DNA of 7,115 nt from positions 1-7,115 of the forward strand of contig JAWOBA010000008.1 of assembly GCA_046498285.1 (NCBI GenBank), in the 5' to 3' direction. The notes under the pieces are model-generated. The model did no database searches and was not told where the DNA came from. It saw nothing but the letters and a program-made list of their open reading frames with translations. Positions 1-6,796 of this stretch are shown here, piece after piece. The position numbers were made by a program, and so were the translations under genes. Position 1 is the stretch's first letter; every line of letters begins with the position of its first letter. This DNA is from B33-G16 sp046498285. GTDB taxonomy: Bacteria > Desulfobacterota > DSM-4660 > Desulfatiglandales > B25-G16.

Positions 1-65
1 TCAATAAGGGTTCGATAGAATTCTTCAGGATTATTGAAAGGAGTTTCCATGAGATCTTTGCATAG
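1..65. other. Ambiguous left edge: possible gene end (+), gene start (-) or tiny leader ORF
   Basis: Three readings compete and none can be confirmed from so little sequence. On the plus strand the frame starting at base 3 is open from the edge to a TAG at 63-65, so it could be the last 20 codons of a gene; a terminator-like hairpin follows at once. On the minus strand an ATG at 50-48 opens a frame that runs off the edge, beginning METPFNNPEEFYRTLI, but it lacks a well-spaced Shine-Dalgarno sequence. Thirdly, a good Shine-Dalgarno (AAAGGAG, 37-43) stands 5 nt before a plus-strand ATG at 49 that encodes only eight residues (MRSLHSPY, stop 73-75). The plus-strand gene-end reading fits best with the hairpin, but confidence is low. 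Confidence 0.25.
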
Positions 66-98
66 CCCCTATTAATCTAAAGATGATGGGCTTTTTTT
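64..98 (+). terminator. Terminator-like hairpin with T-tract
   Basis: AGCCC (64-68) pairs with GGGCT (88-92), and the stem runs directly into a run of T residues (92-98). The loop is long (19 nt) and the stem only 5 bp, so this is a weak intrinsic terminator candidate. It would end a plus-strand transcript entering from the left, whose possible stop codon (63-65) overlaps the stem. Confidence 0.3.
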
Positions 99-104
99 CA
101 GTTC

Positions 105-220
105 CCTCCGGGCCGGAGGCCGAGGCTCTCGGGCTGGTCTTTTCAGCACCCTTCTCTCCGAGCGGGAGGCTCTACCTTCCGGGGCGGAGTCCCCTCCAGG
201 ACGGAGTCGAGCCGGAGGCC
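105..220. repeat. GC-rich array of short imperfect palindromes
   Basis: Five degenerate copies of a roughly 14-nt unit of the form TCCGGGnCGGAGKC lie at about 107-120, 157-170, 178-191, 195-208 and 207-219. The first copy extends to a perfect inverted repeat, CCTCCGG (105-111) and CCGGAGG (113-119), around one G. A small stem follows at once, CCGAG (120-124) with CTCGG (128-132). The 10-mer GCCGGAGGCC occurs at 112-121 and 211-220, and GAGGCTCT at 122-129 and 166-173. The block is far more GC-rich than its flanks, and the open frame through it looks like a by-product of the repeats. It may be a REP-like intergenic repeat; that is an inference. Confidence 0.45.
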
Positions 221-420
221 ACCAGTCACTTCAAAAAAGTCCATCGTCTTTTTGAGGATGGTGAAAATCGCCAGGTTTTTCAAAGGTCTCTTCCATTAAT
301 AAGAACTCTTTTTTCATAGCCAATAGCACAGCAAAATTATGCTTACGTGTCAAGGAGAAAGTCGTCGCTTGTCATTTACAAATCAAAAGTGAACTACTCA
401 GTGACCGGAATCTAAGGCCA
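221..420. other. Gene-free spacer, possibly including the left end of the decayed IS
   Basis: No convincing gene on either strand. An A/T-rich inverted pair (about 230-255) with arms resembling TCAAAAA and TTTTTGA could fold, but it follows no gene. The last ~80 bases before the pseudogene start at 438 should contain the left terminus of that insertion sequence. TGTCA occurs twice nearby (about 348-352 and 369-373), but I cannot fix an end because the matching right end is lost. Confidence 0.3.
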
Positions 421-430
421 AAAGGAGGTC
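421..430 (+). promoter_or_regulatory. Shine-Dalgarno of the transposase pseudogene
   Basis: AAAGGAGGT (421-429) is nearly a full anti-16S match, 8 nt before the GTG at 438. It supports GTG 438 as the original start of the now broken transposase and shows that the 5' end is better preserved than the body. Confidence 0.6.
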
Positions 431-437
431 TTAGGTT

Positions 438-965
438 GTGGAACAGCTGCACAAGAGATGCACTGATAGTCAGGTCAGAGAGCTCATAGAACACTACCTG
501 AGGGAAGAGATTGAAAAAGACTATATCCAAGAGTCCCGGGCATTGGAAAAACGAGGTTCTTCACTCTCATCCATGCGTATCGACAGGATCCTCATGAGTT
601 CTCGATTCAGTATCAAAGAAAGACCAAACCAGAACAATCCCCCAGACTGTTGAAGACAACATACTCAGAGAGCTCCAGGCCGAAAAGGATATGATAGCAA
701 ACCCTGCCATACCGGTACGATACTACAACTAAAACTACATCAGAGATCTCCTGGAGACAACGTAGGACCAGAAAGTCTCAGTGACTGCGGTGATTGACAG
801 GCCAAGAAGCACGGTTTCTAAATGAAGAGGAAGTTGAAAACCAATCCTCATAACCGTGAGGTGCTCACCAACTACGTGGGGAAGATCATCTAGTATGACT
901 CCTCCCACCACCTCTTCTCACTCCCGGCTAAGGAGAAGTGGCCCCATCATAAGTTGTTTTGGAAG
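438..965 (+). pseudogene. Decayed, 3'-truncated integrase-fold (rve/DDE) transposase
   Basis: A transposase can be followed only by changing frame. The GTG start at 438 gives MEQLHKRCTDSQVRELIEHY and on to YIQE (to ~533). The frame then shifts, and 536-645 reads GIGKTRFFTLIHAYRQ, a helix-turn-helix-like stretch, then HEFSIQY. From ~646 a third frame reads ILRELQAEKDMIA, PVRYYN, stop (730), NYIRDLL, stop (763), KVSVTAVIDR. From 801 another shift gives AKKHGF, stop (819), REVLTNYVGKII, stop (891), YDSSHHLFSLPAKEKW (894-941), and a last shift at ~942 gives a weak PIISCF. The aspartate of YDSSHH probably corresponds to the first catalytic Asp of the rve domain. About 175 codons can be recovered; families like this are, from memory, about 450-500 residues, so the rest of the catalytic domain is missing. 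The family match (IS481/ISNCY-like) is from recalled sequence, without an alignment. The gene is certainly non-functional. Confidence 0.75.
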
Positions 966-977
966 CAAGGTCCCCAA

Positions 978-1110
978 TTTCAAGAGATCCAAGACTTTCA
1001 ATAAAAGTATCTTTGTCTTGATTGTCTCTAAATATATTTCGGCGTTCAATCCCTCTTATCATAGTATGGTGCAAGACGCCCGGAGTGTCTGCTATACCTT
1101 GGCAGGGCAT
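978..1110 (-). pseudogene. 5' fragment of an IS200-like (Y1/RAYT-type) transposase
   Basis: Reading leftward from ATG 1110, the first ~43 codons carry the N-terminal signature of Y1 transposases of the REP-associated (RAYT-like) kind: TPGVLHHTMIRGIERRNIFR, then DNQDKDTFIESLGSL. Compare the family pattern PG.LHH...RG.ERR.IF.D..D...F. Similarity stops near base 980; the frame continues unrelated to 928. The HUH histidine pair and the catalytic tyrosine lie further downstream in the family and are absent, so this is a dead fragment of a protein normally around 150-300 residues. It meets the opposite-facing rve transposase remnant within about 20 bp. No convincing Shine-Dalgarno precedes it. Confidence 0.7.
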
Positions 1111-1173
1111 AAGGGAATACTATCCATGTATAAGGAAATCTTTCAGTGTATTATTTCATGGATGTCCCAGGTC

Positions 1174-2889
1174 TTACGGGTTCATTTCGTATTCGCCGTT
1201 GAGGGCAAATACGTACTTTTCCCAGACCCTGTTGTGCTGTTCCGGATCAGCAACCGGCTTAATGAGCATGATCTCTTTGCAGAAGGCTCGCTGTTCGTCC
1301 CTGGTGTTGTGATTGCAGTAGATCTGCAATGCGAAGAGGGAAAAGTCGCGCGCCATGAAGTCGAAGATCTGGTTCAATATGTCGGGGTGTATGTTGTCGA
1401 ACTTTACCTGTTCGAGAATGAGCTGTCCATAGACCACGATGGAGAACATCTCGCCCAGCGGCAGTGAGAAGGAGGAGTCCATATCCTGCATCTTGTCCGG
1501 ACCGGCCTTTTCCAGCATCTCCTTGAAGATCTCGATCTGAGAGATGAAGGTAGCCACGTTGGGCAGACCCCTGTTGGCATGGAAAATAGGCTTGTAGTCG
1601 TGGAATTGAACCGATCCCAGACCCCTGGTTGGTCCCTGGTTGAACAGGAACATGTCGTCGTTCAATGAGAAGTCCGGCTCTGTGGGTGTGTACTCAACAG
1701 GATTGAAGAAATAGTTCTTCATGAACTTGCGTATAAGCTGTATGTTGACGTGGACCGTGCCTTCGAGTTTGGACGGGCCCCTGATGTCGGCTGTGGCCAT
1801 CTGGAAGTAGGTGTCCTTTTCAAATCCCTTGGCTGCGACCACGTCCCAGAGCAGGTTGATCACGTCTTCCGCCTGCAGAGTAACCTTCATCTTGCTCGTG
1901 GGATTGTAGAGGAGGTAACGGCGGTCGTTGGCATTGGCGCCTCTGAAGTAGTCGGTGGCGCGGCGCTGGTAGGCCTTCATGGCAACCAGCCTCAGCCAGG
2001 CATCCATGAAGTTTTTGCGCACATGCGGCATGTCGGTTACGCGCATACCGTAGAGGATGCGGTTGGAAGCATGGGTGATTGCCTCGTAGAAGCAGTGCTC
2101 GGCAACACCGAGAGAGGCCGGACCAATATTGAATTTCCCTATATTCACGGTGTTGAGTGCCGAATCCCAAGCATGGGGACCCCGGGATAGGATATCGTTA
2201 TCCGTGATGGGGTAGTCGTGAAGCGCGAAGTTGGCCACATACTCCTGATGGGAAATGATATTCTTCTTCAGCTCATAGGCCTTGTTATGATAGCTGGTCA
2301 CAAAGAACGTGTAATCATCCGTGTCATCTTTTACCTTCCCCAGGGTGGAAACCATCTCTGCCTCGTTTCCATTGCCGATGTAGTATTTCTCACCGTTTGC
2401 CACCCAGGTGCCGTCTTCCTTGGGAGTCAGTGCGGTCTCTGTGGAGTAGATGTCTGCGCCGTGCTTGCGTTCGGACAGGCCGAAGGCGAAGATGGCCCCT
2501 TCTTTCAGGAGCTTGGCGGCCTTGCGTTTTGCCTTCTCGTTTGGACTCATCCAGATGGGACCCAATCCGAGAATGGTCACCTGGAAACAGTACCAGTATC
2601 CCAGCCCATAAAAGGCAAGGAGCTCGCTATACTCGCTGTTGCGTGCTGTATCCCAGCGGCAGTCGGGATCTCCATCTGCGTATTCTTTTGGTGTTAGCAG
2701 CTTTGCAAATATCTGCTCTTTGCCGATGAAATCGACGAATTCTTTATACCAGACCTTTTTGTTGTAGTCGTCGAGAAGCCTTTCCTTTCCCATCTTCTCA
2801 AAAAATGCAATGGTCTTGTCCATGATTACACGAGAACCCTCATCTGACATGAGACTTTGATATTTCTTAGGTTGGATCAAAAAACTCAT
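1174..2889 (-). CDS. Acyl-CoA dehydrogenase, long form (571 aa)
   Basis: Predicted cytoplasmic FAD enzyme that oxidises an acyl-CoA to the 2,3-enoyl-CoA, handing electrons to electron-transfer flavoprotein in beta-oxidation-type pathways. Visible landmarks in family order: helical N-terminal part (~1-130); FAFGLSERKHGADI (134-147), corresponding to the ALTEPxAGSD flavin/substrate motif though clearly divergent; NGEKYYIGNGNEAEM (165-179), matching the GxKxWITNG segment; the C-terminal helical domain with GPASLGVAEHCF (256-267) and NRILYGMRV (276-284); and LEGTVHVN (375-382), whose Glu376 aligns with the EGT catalytic base. About 170 residues follow, so the protein is far longer than the usual ~380-residue enzymes and has an extra C-terminal region. 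The ATG at 2889 is supported by AGGAG 6 nt upstream. No ETF, thiolase or CoA ligase gene is nearby, so the substrate cannot be told. Expression probably starts in the 579-nt gap upstream. Confidence 0.9.
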   Translation of the reverse strand: MSFLIQPKKYQSLMSDEGSRVIMDKTIAFFEKMGKERLLDDYNKKVWYKEFVDFIGKEQIFAKLLTPKEYADGDPDCRWDTARNSEYSELLAFYGLGYWYCFQVTILGLGPIWMSPNEKAKRKAAKLLKEGAIFAFGLSERKHGADIYSTETALTPKEDGTWVANGEKYYIGNGNEAEMVSTLGKVKDDTDDYTFFVTSYHNKAYELKKNIISHQEYVANFALHDYPITDNDILSRGPHAWDSALNTVNIGKFNIGPASLGVAEHCFYEAITHASNRILYGMRVTDMPHVRKNFMDAWLRLVAMKAYQRRATDYFRGANANDRRYLLYNPTSKMKVTLQAEDVINLLWDVVAAKGFEKDTYFQMATADIRGPSKLEGTVHVNIQLIRKFMKNYFFNPVEYTPTEPDFSLNDDMFLFNQGPTRGLGSVQFHDYKPIFHANRGLPNVATFISQIEIFKEMLEKAGPDKMQDMDSSFSLPLGEMFSIVVYGQLILEQVKFDNIHPDILNQIFDFMARDFSLFALQIYCNHNTRDEQRAFCKEIMLIKPVADPEQHNRVWEKYVFALNGEYEMNP

Positions 2890-2895
2890 CCCACT

Positions 2896-2900
2896 CTCCT
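2896..2900 (-). promoter_or_regulatory. Ribosome binding site of the acyl-CoA dehydrogenase
   Basis: On the minus strand AGGAG (within AAAAGGAGAG) stands 6 nt before ATG 2889. This is optimal spacing and decides the start codon. Confidence 0.75.
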
Positions 2901-2977
2901 TTTATAAGATATCTTCAAGGTGTTAACGCATGGAGCTTTCTATCCGCATACTTGCATCAGCTGTTACAAGACGTTTT

Positions 2978-3006
2978 ACTATACATGATTGTGTCCCAAA
3001 AAGTAA
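2978..3006 (-). promoter_or_regulatory. Weak sigma-70-like promoter candidate for the dehydrogenase
   Basis: Minus strand: a good -10 element, TATAGT (2983-2978), lies 17 nt from a poor -35, TTACTT (3006-3001). Transcription would start about 80 nt before the gene. The -10 hexamer is the same as that of the kinase promoter, but the -35 matches the consensus at only two positions, so this is tentative. Confidence 0.3.
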
Positions 3007-3468
3007 TATTTTTTGTGAAATGATTGTTGACGGTTCTTTTAGAAAAAGCTTCTTTTTGCCGGAAGGCTGGTCCATTTTTGCGGATCTTGTAAGTGGAACG
3101 TACACAATGGTGATATGGTGGTTGCTATTTCAATAATTTATGAACAATAGGGGAGGGTGAGAAAGCTTTACCGATTTCAGCTCAAATTTTATCCGCCGTC
3201 TTTGTGGCGGGTTCTTCTCTCCCGTGACGCCGGCAAAGCCCTTGATTTAGTGCCTCAAGGAGCGTTAAGCAATTTCTGCATGAGCGTACCCTACGATTCA
3301 CAGCAAACTTTATACTCTAATTAACTTTGTCTTACAACTAATATGAAAATGTGTCCCGGAATCACAATCAATCCATTATGCGGGCTGAAGTGTCTATGAA
3401 AAACGAATTCGGTTCTTCTTCTGTTGGGGTTCTTGGGCTTCGCAAGGTGAATATGTGACGATCCTGTC

Positions 3469-6138
3469 CTATCCCTGTCCAATGACCTCTATCACCTTTT
3501 GGGAGAGCTTTTCGAGGTTAAAGGGCTTTTGAATAAACCCATTGCATCCCTGGTCTAAAATGCTTTGGGCCTTACCGTTTAGGCTGTATCCGCTGGAAAG
3601 AAGAACCTTTATCCCGGGATTGATTTGTTTCAACCGGTCATAGGTCTTGCCACCGTCAATATTGGGCATGACCATATCCAGTATGACCATGTCAATATCG
3701 TCTTGTTGGCTGCGGTAGATCTCCACGGCTTCCTCCCCGCTTCCGGCGATTAACACCTTATAGCCCAGTTTCTGAAGCATTTCCTCTCCAACTTTCAATA
3801 TAAGCTTCTCATCGTCCACAAGAAGTATCGTTCCTGTGCCTTTTATGATCTCTTCGGACCTGTCCTTTTTCTCCACCTGTTTTTTGTCAGAGGCTGGCAG
3901 ATAAATAGTGAAGGTCGATCCCTGACCTTTCTCGCTGTACACGTTGATAATCCCGTTATGGTTTTTGATGATTCCGTAGGTCGAAGCTAGGCCGAGGCCG
4001 GTTCCCAATCCCATTGCCTTCGTGGTAAAAAAAGGATCGAATATCCGCTGTCGGGTGGCTTCATCCATGCCCGTTCCCGTATCCGTGACAGATATCTTCA
4101 CATATCGTCCAGGGCATACCTCAAAGGGCTTCACATACTTTTTGTCCAGTACTATATTCTCGGTCTGAAGGTATATGTCCCCTCCGTCGGGCATGGCGTG
4201 CCAGGCATTGATAAACAGGTTCAACAGCACCTGTTCAATCTGTCTCCGTTCCACTTCAACCATCCAGATCCCTTCCTGGTGCTTTTTGTGAATGACGACA
4301 TCCTTTCTCGTGCGTCCGAACATGTCTGCGCTACGCCTGACCACTTCGTTCAGATCTGTTGCTACAACTTCATACTTTCCGCCCCGGGCGAAACCTAACA
4401 GCTGCCCGGTCAGGTCGGTGGCACTGCGAACATAATCGTTGATCCCTTTGAGGTGTTCCGATTGGATAGGAGTAGTGTCCGGATCGTTCATCATCAAGGA
4501 GGTCCGACCCTGTATCCCCATGAGCAGGTTATTGAAGTCATGGGCAATGCCGCCCGCCAGGGTCCCGATGGCTTCCAGCTTTTGAGCTCTCAAGAGCTGG
4601 GCCTGAAGCCTTTCTTTTTCTTCCTGGGCGCTCTTCTTTATGGTGATGTCCGAAACGATCCCCTGATAGTGGGTAATTTGACCGTTTTCATCCCTTCGGA
4701 TATAGGTGTTGTCCTCCACCCACTTCAAGTCGCCCTTCTGGGTCACAATCCGGTACGGCTGGTGGGTGAATGCTTCCCGCTCTTGATTCTGGCTTGAGTT
4801 GGCCACCTCCTGGGTAAAACGATTCAAATCTTTGGGATATACCACCTGCTGGTACCCGACCTTGCCGGAAATGAATTCCTCCGCCGAATAACCGAATAAT
4901 GCCTGCACATTGTCCGATACGAATTCCACGGGCCATCCCACCTCGTTTTTCCAGAGAAAGGCCACTATCGGACTCCTGTTGATGATATTATAGGCTTCCC
5001 TGAGGGAGGCTTCTGCCTGCTTCCTTTCGGTAATATCCAGGGTGACCTCAATCCCGCCTATGATTTCATTTTTTTCGTTGCGCACCGGATACCCCCGGAT
5101 AAACCATACCCGCTCATCCGGCATGGTTTTTTCTATCTTTTGGGACTTCCCGGTCTCTATGGCTTTTTGAACCGGGCAATCAGGACAGGGTTTATCCAGC
5201 TTCGGCCAGATTTCATAACAGTATCGCCCTATGATTTCTTCCTGGGTCAGCCCTGCGGCCTCGCACGCGGCCTGGTTTGCCCAGAGTATCCTCATTTCCG
5301 GATCTTCATGAATCACAAGCTCCCTGACGCTTCCCAGTACCGTTTTTCTCTCTTCCTCGGCCGCCCTGTGGGCCTTTTCGATTTCTTTGCGCTCCTCAAT
5401 CTCATTTTTCAGCCTCTCGTTGGCCCCCTTCAGTTCTGCCGTTCTCTCAGCCACCCTTAATTCAAGCTCTTTACGGGTTTTACGAAGTTCCTCTTCAACC
5501 TGTCGGCGCTCTTGTATCTCGAATTGGAGACCGCGCCTTTCCTTCTTCATGTCTTCCTGGTATCTCTGCCTGGTCGCCTCGAAAAAATAAGCCATCAACA
5601 CCAGAAGAATGTAGGTGATGCTGAACCTCAGCTTGACCTCGGCTGCATAGGGAAATGTCCCGAAGATCGTGTGGGGATCGGTGAACAGGACCCATGACAG
5701 GAAAAATGTCAGGCTACTCCAAATAAGTCCTTCCCGCTTTCCGAGCAAGAAGAACGCAGCGAGAGGGAAAACAAGCATCCACAGTATCCTCGCCCCCTGC
5801 GTTCCTCCGACAATAATCAAAAAGAGGAAATAGCCCCCTAAAAGGATGACAGTGACCCTGAACACCACGGAAGTTTTCTTGAGATATCTCAATAGAATCA
5901 GGCTGACGGCCTGTATGGATCCCACAAACAGCAGGAGCACGGCCCGCCAGGTATTGCCTTGAGAAAAATGACTGATGGAGAAAGGGAAGAGGGTCAGGAC
6001 ACCTATGAAAAGGAAAAAAGCTAAAACCGCACTTCTTCGGGCTTGTTCGAGATCCATTTCAGGAGCTCGAACATAGCTGTAGATGAATCCGGATATCGCT
6101 TTAAAGACAGGTATGATACCTTTCTTTAAGGTTTTCAT
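3469..6138 (-). CDS. Membrane-bound hybrid sensor histidine kinase (PAS-PAS-HisKA-HATPase-REC)
   Basis: An 889-residue two-component hybrid kinase of the inner membrane. Six hydrophobic segments (about 36-54, 65-84, 91-111, 115-133, 137-153, 170-186) form a compact N-terminal sensor module with little periplasmic sequence. A charged coiled coil (~190-262) leads to PAS 1 (~263-372), which carries Cys307, Cys318 and Cys321 (PCPDCP), and PAS 2 (~381-502), both ending in DIT-type linkers. The kinase core has His533 in GGIAHDFNN, the N-box Asn644 in NLFINA, G1 DTGTGM (686-691), F-box FDPFFTTK and G2 GTGLGLAS (712-719). The receiver (~768-886) keeps Asp775/776, the phospho-acceptor Asp821 (ILDMVMP), Ser848 or Ser849 and Lys871 (QKPF). 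All catalytic residues are present, so it should be active. No response regulator with an output domain lies nearby, so the final target is unknown. A GGGGG tract about 8 nt before ATG 6138 is a modest Shine-Dalgarno. The signal sensed is unknown. Confidence 0.93.
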   Translation of the reverse strand: MKTLKKGIIPVFKAISGFIYSYVRAPEMDLEQARRSAVLAFFLFIGVLTLFPFSISHFSQGNTWRAVLLLFVGSIQAVSLILLRYLKKTSVVFRVTVILLGGYFLFLIIVGGTQGARILWMLVFPLAAFFLLGKREGLIWSSLTFFLSWVLFTDPHTIFGTFPYAAEVKLRFSITYILLVLMAYFFEATRQRYQEDMKKERRGLQFEIQERRQVEEELRKTRKELELRVAERTAELKGANERLKNEIEERKEIEKAHRAAEEERKTVLGSVRELVIHEDPEMRILWANQAACEAAGLTQEEIIGRYCYEIWPKLDKPCPDCPVQKAIETGKSQKIEKTMPDERVWFIRGYPVRNEKNEIIGGIEVTLDITERKQAEASLREAYNIINRSPIVAFLWKNEVGWPVEFVSDNVQALFGYSAEEFISGKVGYQQVVYPKDLNRFTQEVANSSQNQEREAFTHQPYRIVTQKGDLKWVEDNTYIRRDENGQITHYQGIVSDITIKKSAQEEKERLQAQLLRAQKLEAIGTLAGGIAHDFNNLLMGIQGRTSLMMNDPDTTPIQSEHLKGINDYVRSATDLTGQLLGFARGGKYEVVATDLNEVVRRSADMFGRTRKDVVIHKKHQEGIWMVEVERRQIEQVLLNLFINAWHAMPDGGDIYLQTENIVLDKKYVKPFEVCPGRYVKISVTDTGTGMDEATRQRIFDPFFTTKAMGLGTGLGLASTYGIIKNHNGIINVYSEKGQGSTFTIYLPASDKKQVEKKDRSEEIIKGTGTILLVDDEKLILKVGEEMLQKLGYKVLIAGSGEEAVEIYRSQQDDIDMVILDMVMPNIDGGKTYDRLKQINPGIKVLLSSGYSLNGKAQSILDQGCNGFIQKPFNLEKLSQKVIEVIGQG

Positions 6139-6191
6139 GCATGGAACCCCCTGTTACGCGGACGATACATATGGTCCTTTTCGTGGGGTAC

Positions 6192-6206
6192 GGGCGATCT
6201 GCGCCC
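6192..6206 (-). promoter_or_regulatory. Hairpin in the kinase mRNA leader
   Basis: GGGCG (6192-6196) and CGCCC (6202-6206) form a perfect 5-bp GC stem around 5 nt. It lies in the predicted 5' leader, about 54 nt before the start codon. There is no T-tract, so it is not a terminator. It could stabilise the leader or be chance. Confidence 0.35.
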
Positions 6207-6282
6207 TCATAATTACCCGAAATAAAGGTTTCTGTCTATTACTTCGTTTTGATTTGATAAGAACTTCTGTTTTTAGACTCTA

Positions 6283-6311
6283 ACTATACGAGATTCGGCT
6301 TTGTGTGTCAA
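6283..6311 (-). promoter_or_regulatory. Near-consensus sigma-70 promoter of the kinase gene
   Basis: Minus strand: a perfect -35 TTGACA (6311-6306), an ideal 17-nt spacer and a -10 TATAGT (6288-6283; 5 of 6). Transcription would start near 6276 and give a leader of about 137 nt before ATG 6138. It points straight at the kinase with no other gene between, and suggests constitutive housekeeping-sigma transcription. TGTGTGT (6302-6308) and ACACACA (6346-6352) form inverted arms, one overlapping the -35, a possible operator. Confidence 0.7.
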
Positions 6312-6677
6312 ACCAGAATCCACCTCCTGATGCTGTGGGCCTAATACACACATGCCTCTTACTGCAATATCATTTTGAAATCCATCTTTCCAGAAAAACG
6401 TCTGCGGACATTGCAGATAATGTAATTTCAACGATTACCTCTGCAGATTTCAAGATGCGTCTAACAATTGTGCTTCTTCTCTGACTACCCCATAATTGTA
6501 TTGCCGCTAAGGAAAGCTGCTCTTGTACTTAAGAAGGTGTGGAATTAATTTGCACTTTAGAAGTCGCGGTAACTTACCAAGATATGCAGATCTATTCTGC
6601 CTTTCAATCCCTTAATTATTCTTCATATCACAGGTTTCACTTTTTGTGTGATCCCTCTATATCAAAGGCTTTGGTGA
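6312..6677. other. AT-rich stretch upstream of the kinase promoter, no gene recognised
   Basis: A plus-strand frame from GTG 6539 to 6754 has an AAGAAGG tract too close to its start, and its translation resembles nothing known. Inverted repeats present: GCAGA (6413-6417) plus GTAAT (6422-6426) against ATTAC (6434-6438) plus TCTGC (6440-6444), an interrupted stem; and ATCACA (6627-6632) with TGTGAT (6647-6652). Neither has a recognised function. Confidence 0.35.
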
Positions 6678-6791
6678 GGCTGCTATCCAGAGCTAGATAT
6701 CGACCCCTTCCGCTTAGCATTTATGCACGCTCTGCGGGAAGGTCTCCAATATGAATTTCTTTCATTTTCTCGGCCCAAAGAACTTGCAGCC

Positions 6792-6796
6792 TTTAA
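6792..6796. repeat. Left target-site duplication TTTAA
   Basis: Direct repeat of the 5 bases at 6971-6975, immediately outside the terminal inverted repeat of the MITE-like element. Confidence 0.65.

Larger units (their letters stand above)
2890..3468. other. Intergenic region between dehydrogenase and kinase, no gene recognised
   Basis: Short frames occur on both strands (for example 2930-3136 plus, 2923-3105 minus), but they are mutually antisense, lack good ribosome binding sites and resemble no family I know. Besides the promoter candidate, two hairpins are visible: CCGCC (3193-3197) with GGCGG (3206-3210), and CCTTGA (3240-3245) with TCAAGG (3255-3260). Neither has a T-tract on either strand, so neither is a clear terminator for the kinase transcript. 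The octamer TGTGTCCC occurs near both ends of the region (about 2990 and 3351), without further similarity that I can support. Confidence 0.4.

Noticed and set aside
83..319. 78-codon plus-strand frame through the GC-rich block
   Set aside because: Its first half is made of the palindromic repeat units, it has no Shine-Dalgarno sequence, and the translation resembles no protein. It is better explained as a repeat array.
1122..1163. Inverted repeat ATCCATG/CATGGAT downstream of the dehydrogenase as a terminator
   Set aside because: Only 7 bp with a 28-nt loop and no T-tract; it could equally belong to the Y1 fragment or be chance.
856..1467. 203-codon plus-strand frame
   Set aside because: It crosses the decayed transposase, is antisense to the Y1 fragment, and then runs antisense into the acyl-CoA dehydrogenase; it is a shadow frame.
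2901..2906. TATAAA as a -10 for the dehydrogenase
   Set aside because: It lies against the ribosome binding site, so transcription would start inside it, and no properly spaced -35 is present.
2923..3136. Overlapping short frames on both strands in the intergenic region
   Set aside because: They are antisense to each other, lack good ribosome binding sites and have low-complexity, unfamiliar translations.
3395..3410. GAATTCG-centred palindrome with T-run as a kinase terminator (minus strand)
   Set aside because: The palindrome leaves no loop for an RNA hairpin and the stem is AT-rich, so an intrinsic terminator is not supported.
6627..6652. ATCACA...TGTGAT as a CRP-like site
   Set aside because: The arms are in the opposite order to TGTGA-N6-TCACA and the spacer is 14 nt, so it does not fit the CRP operator.
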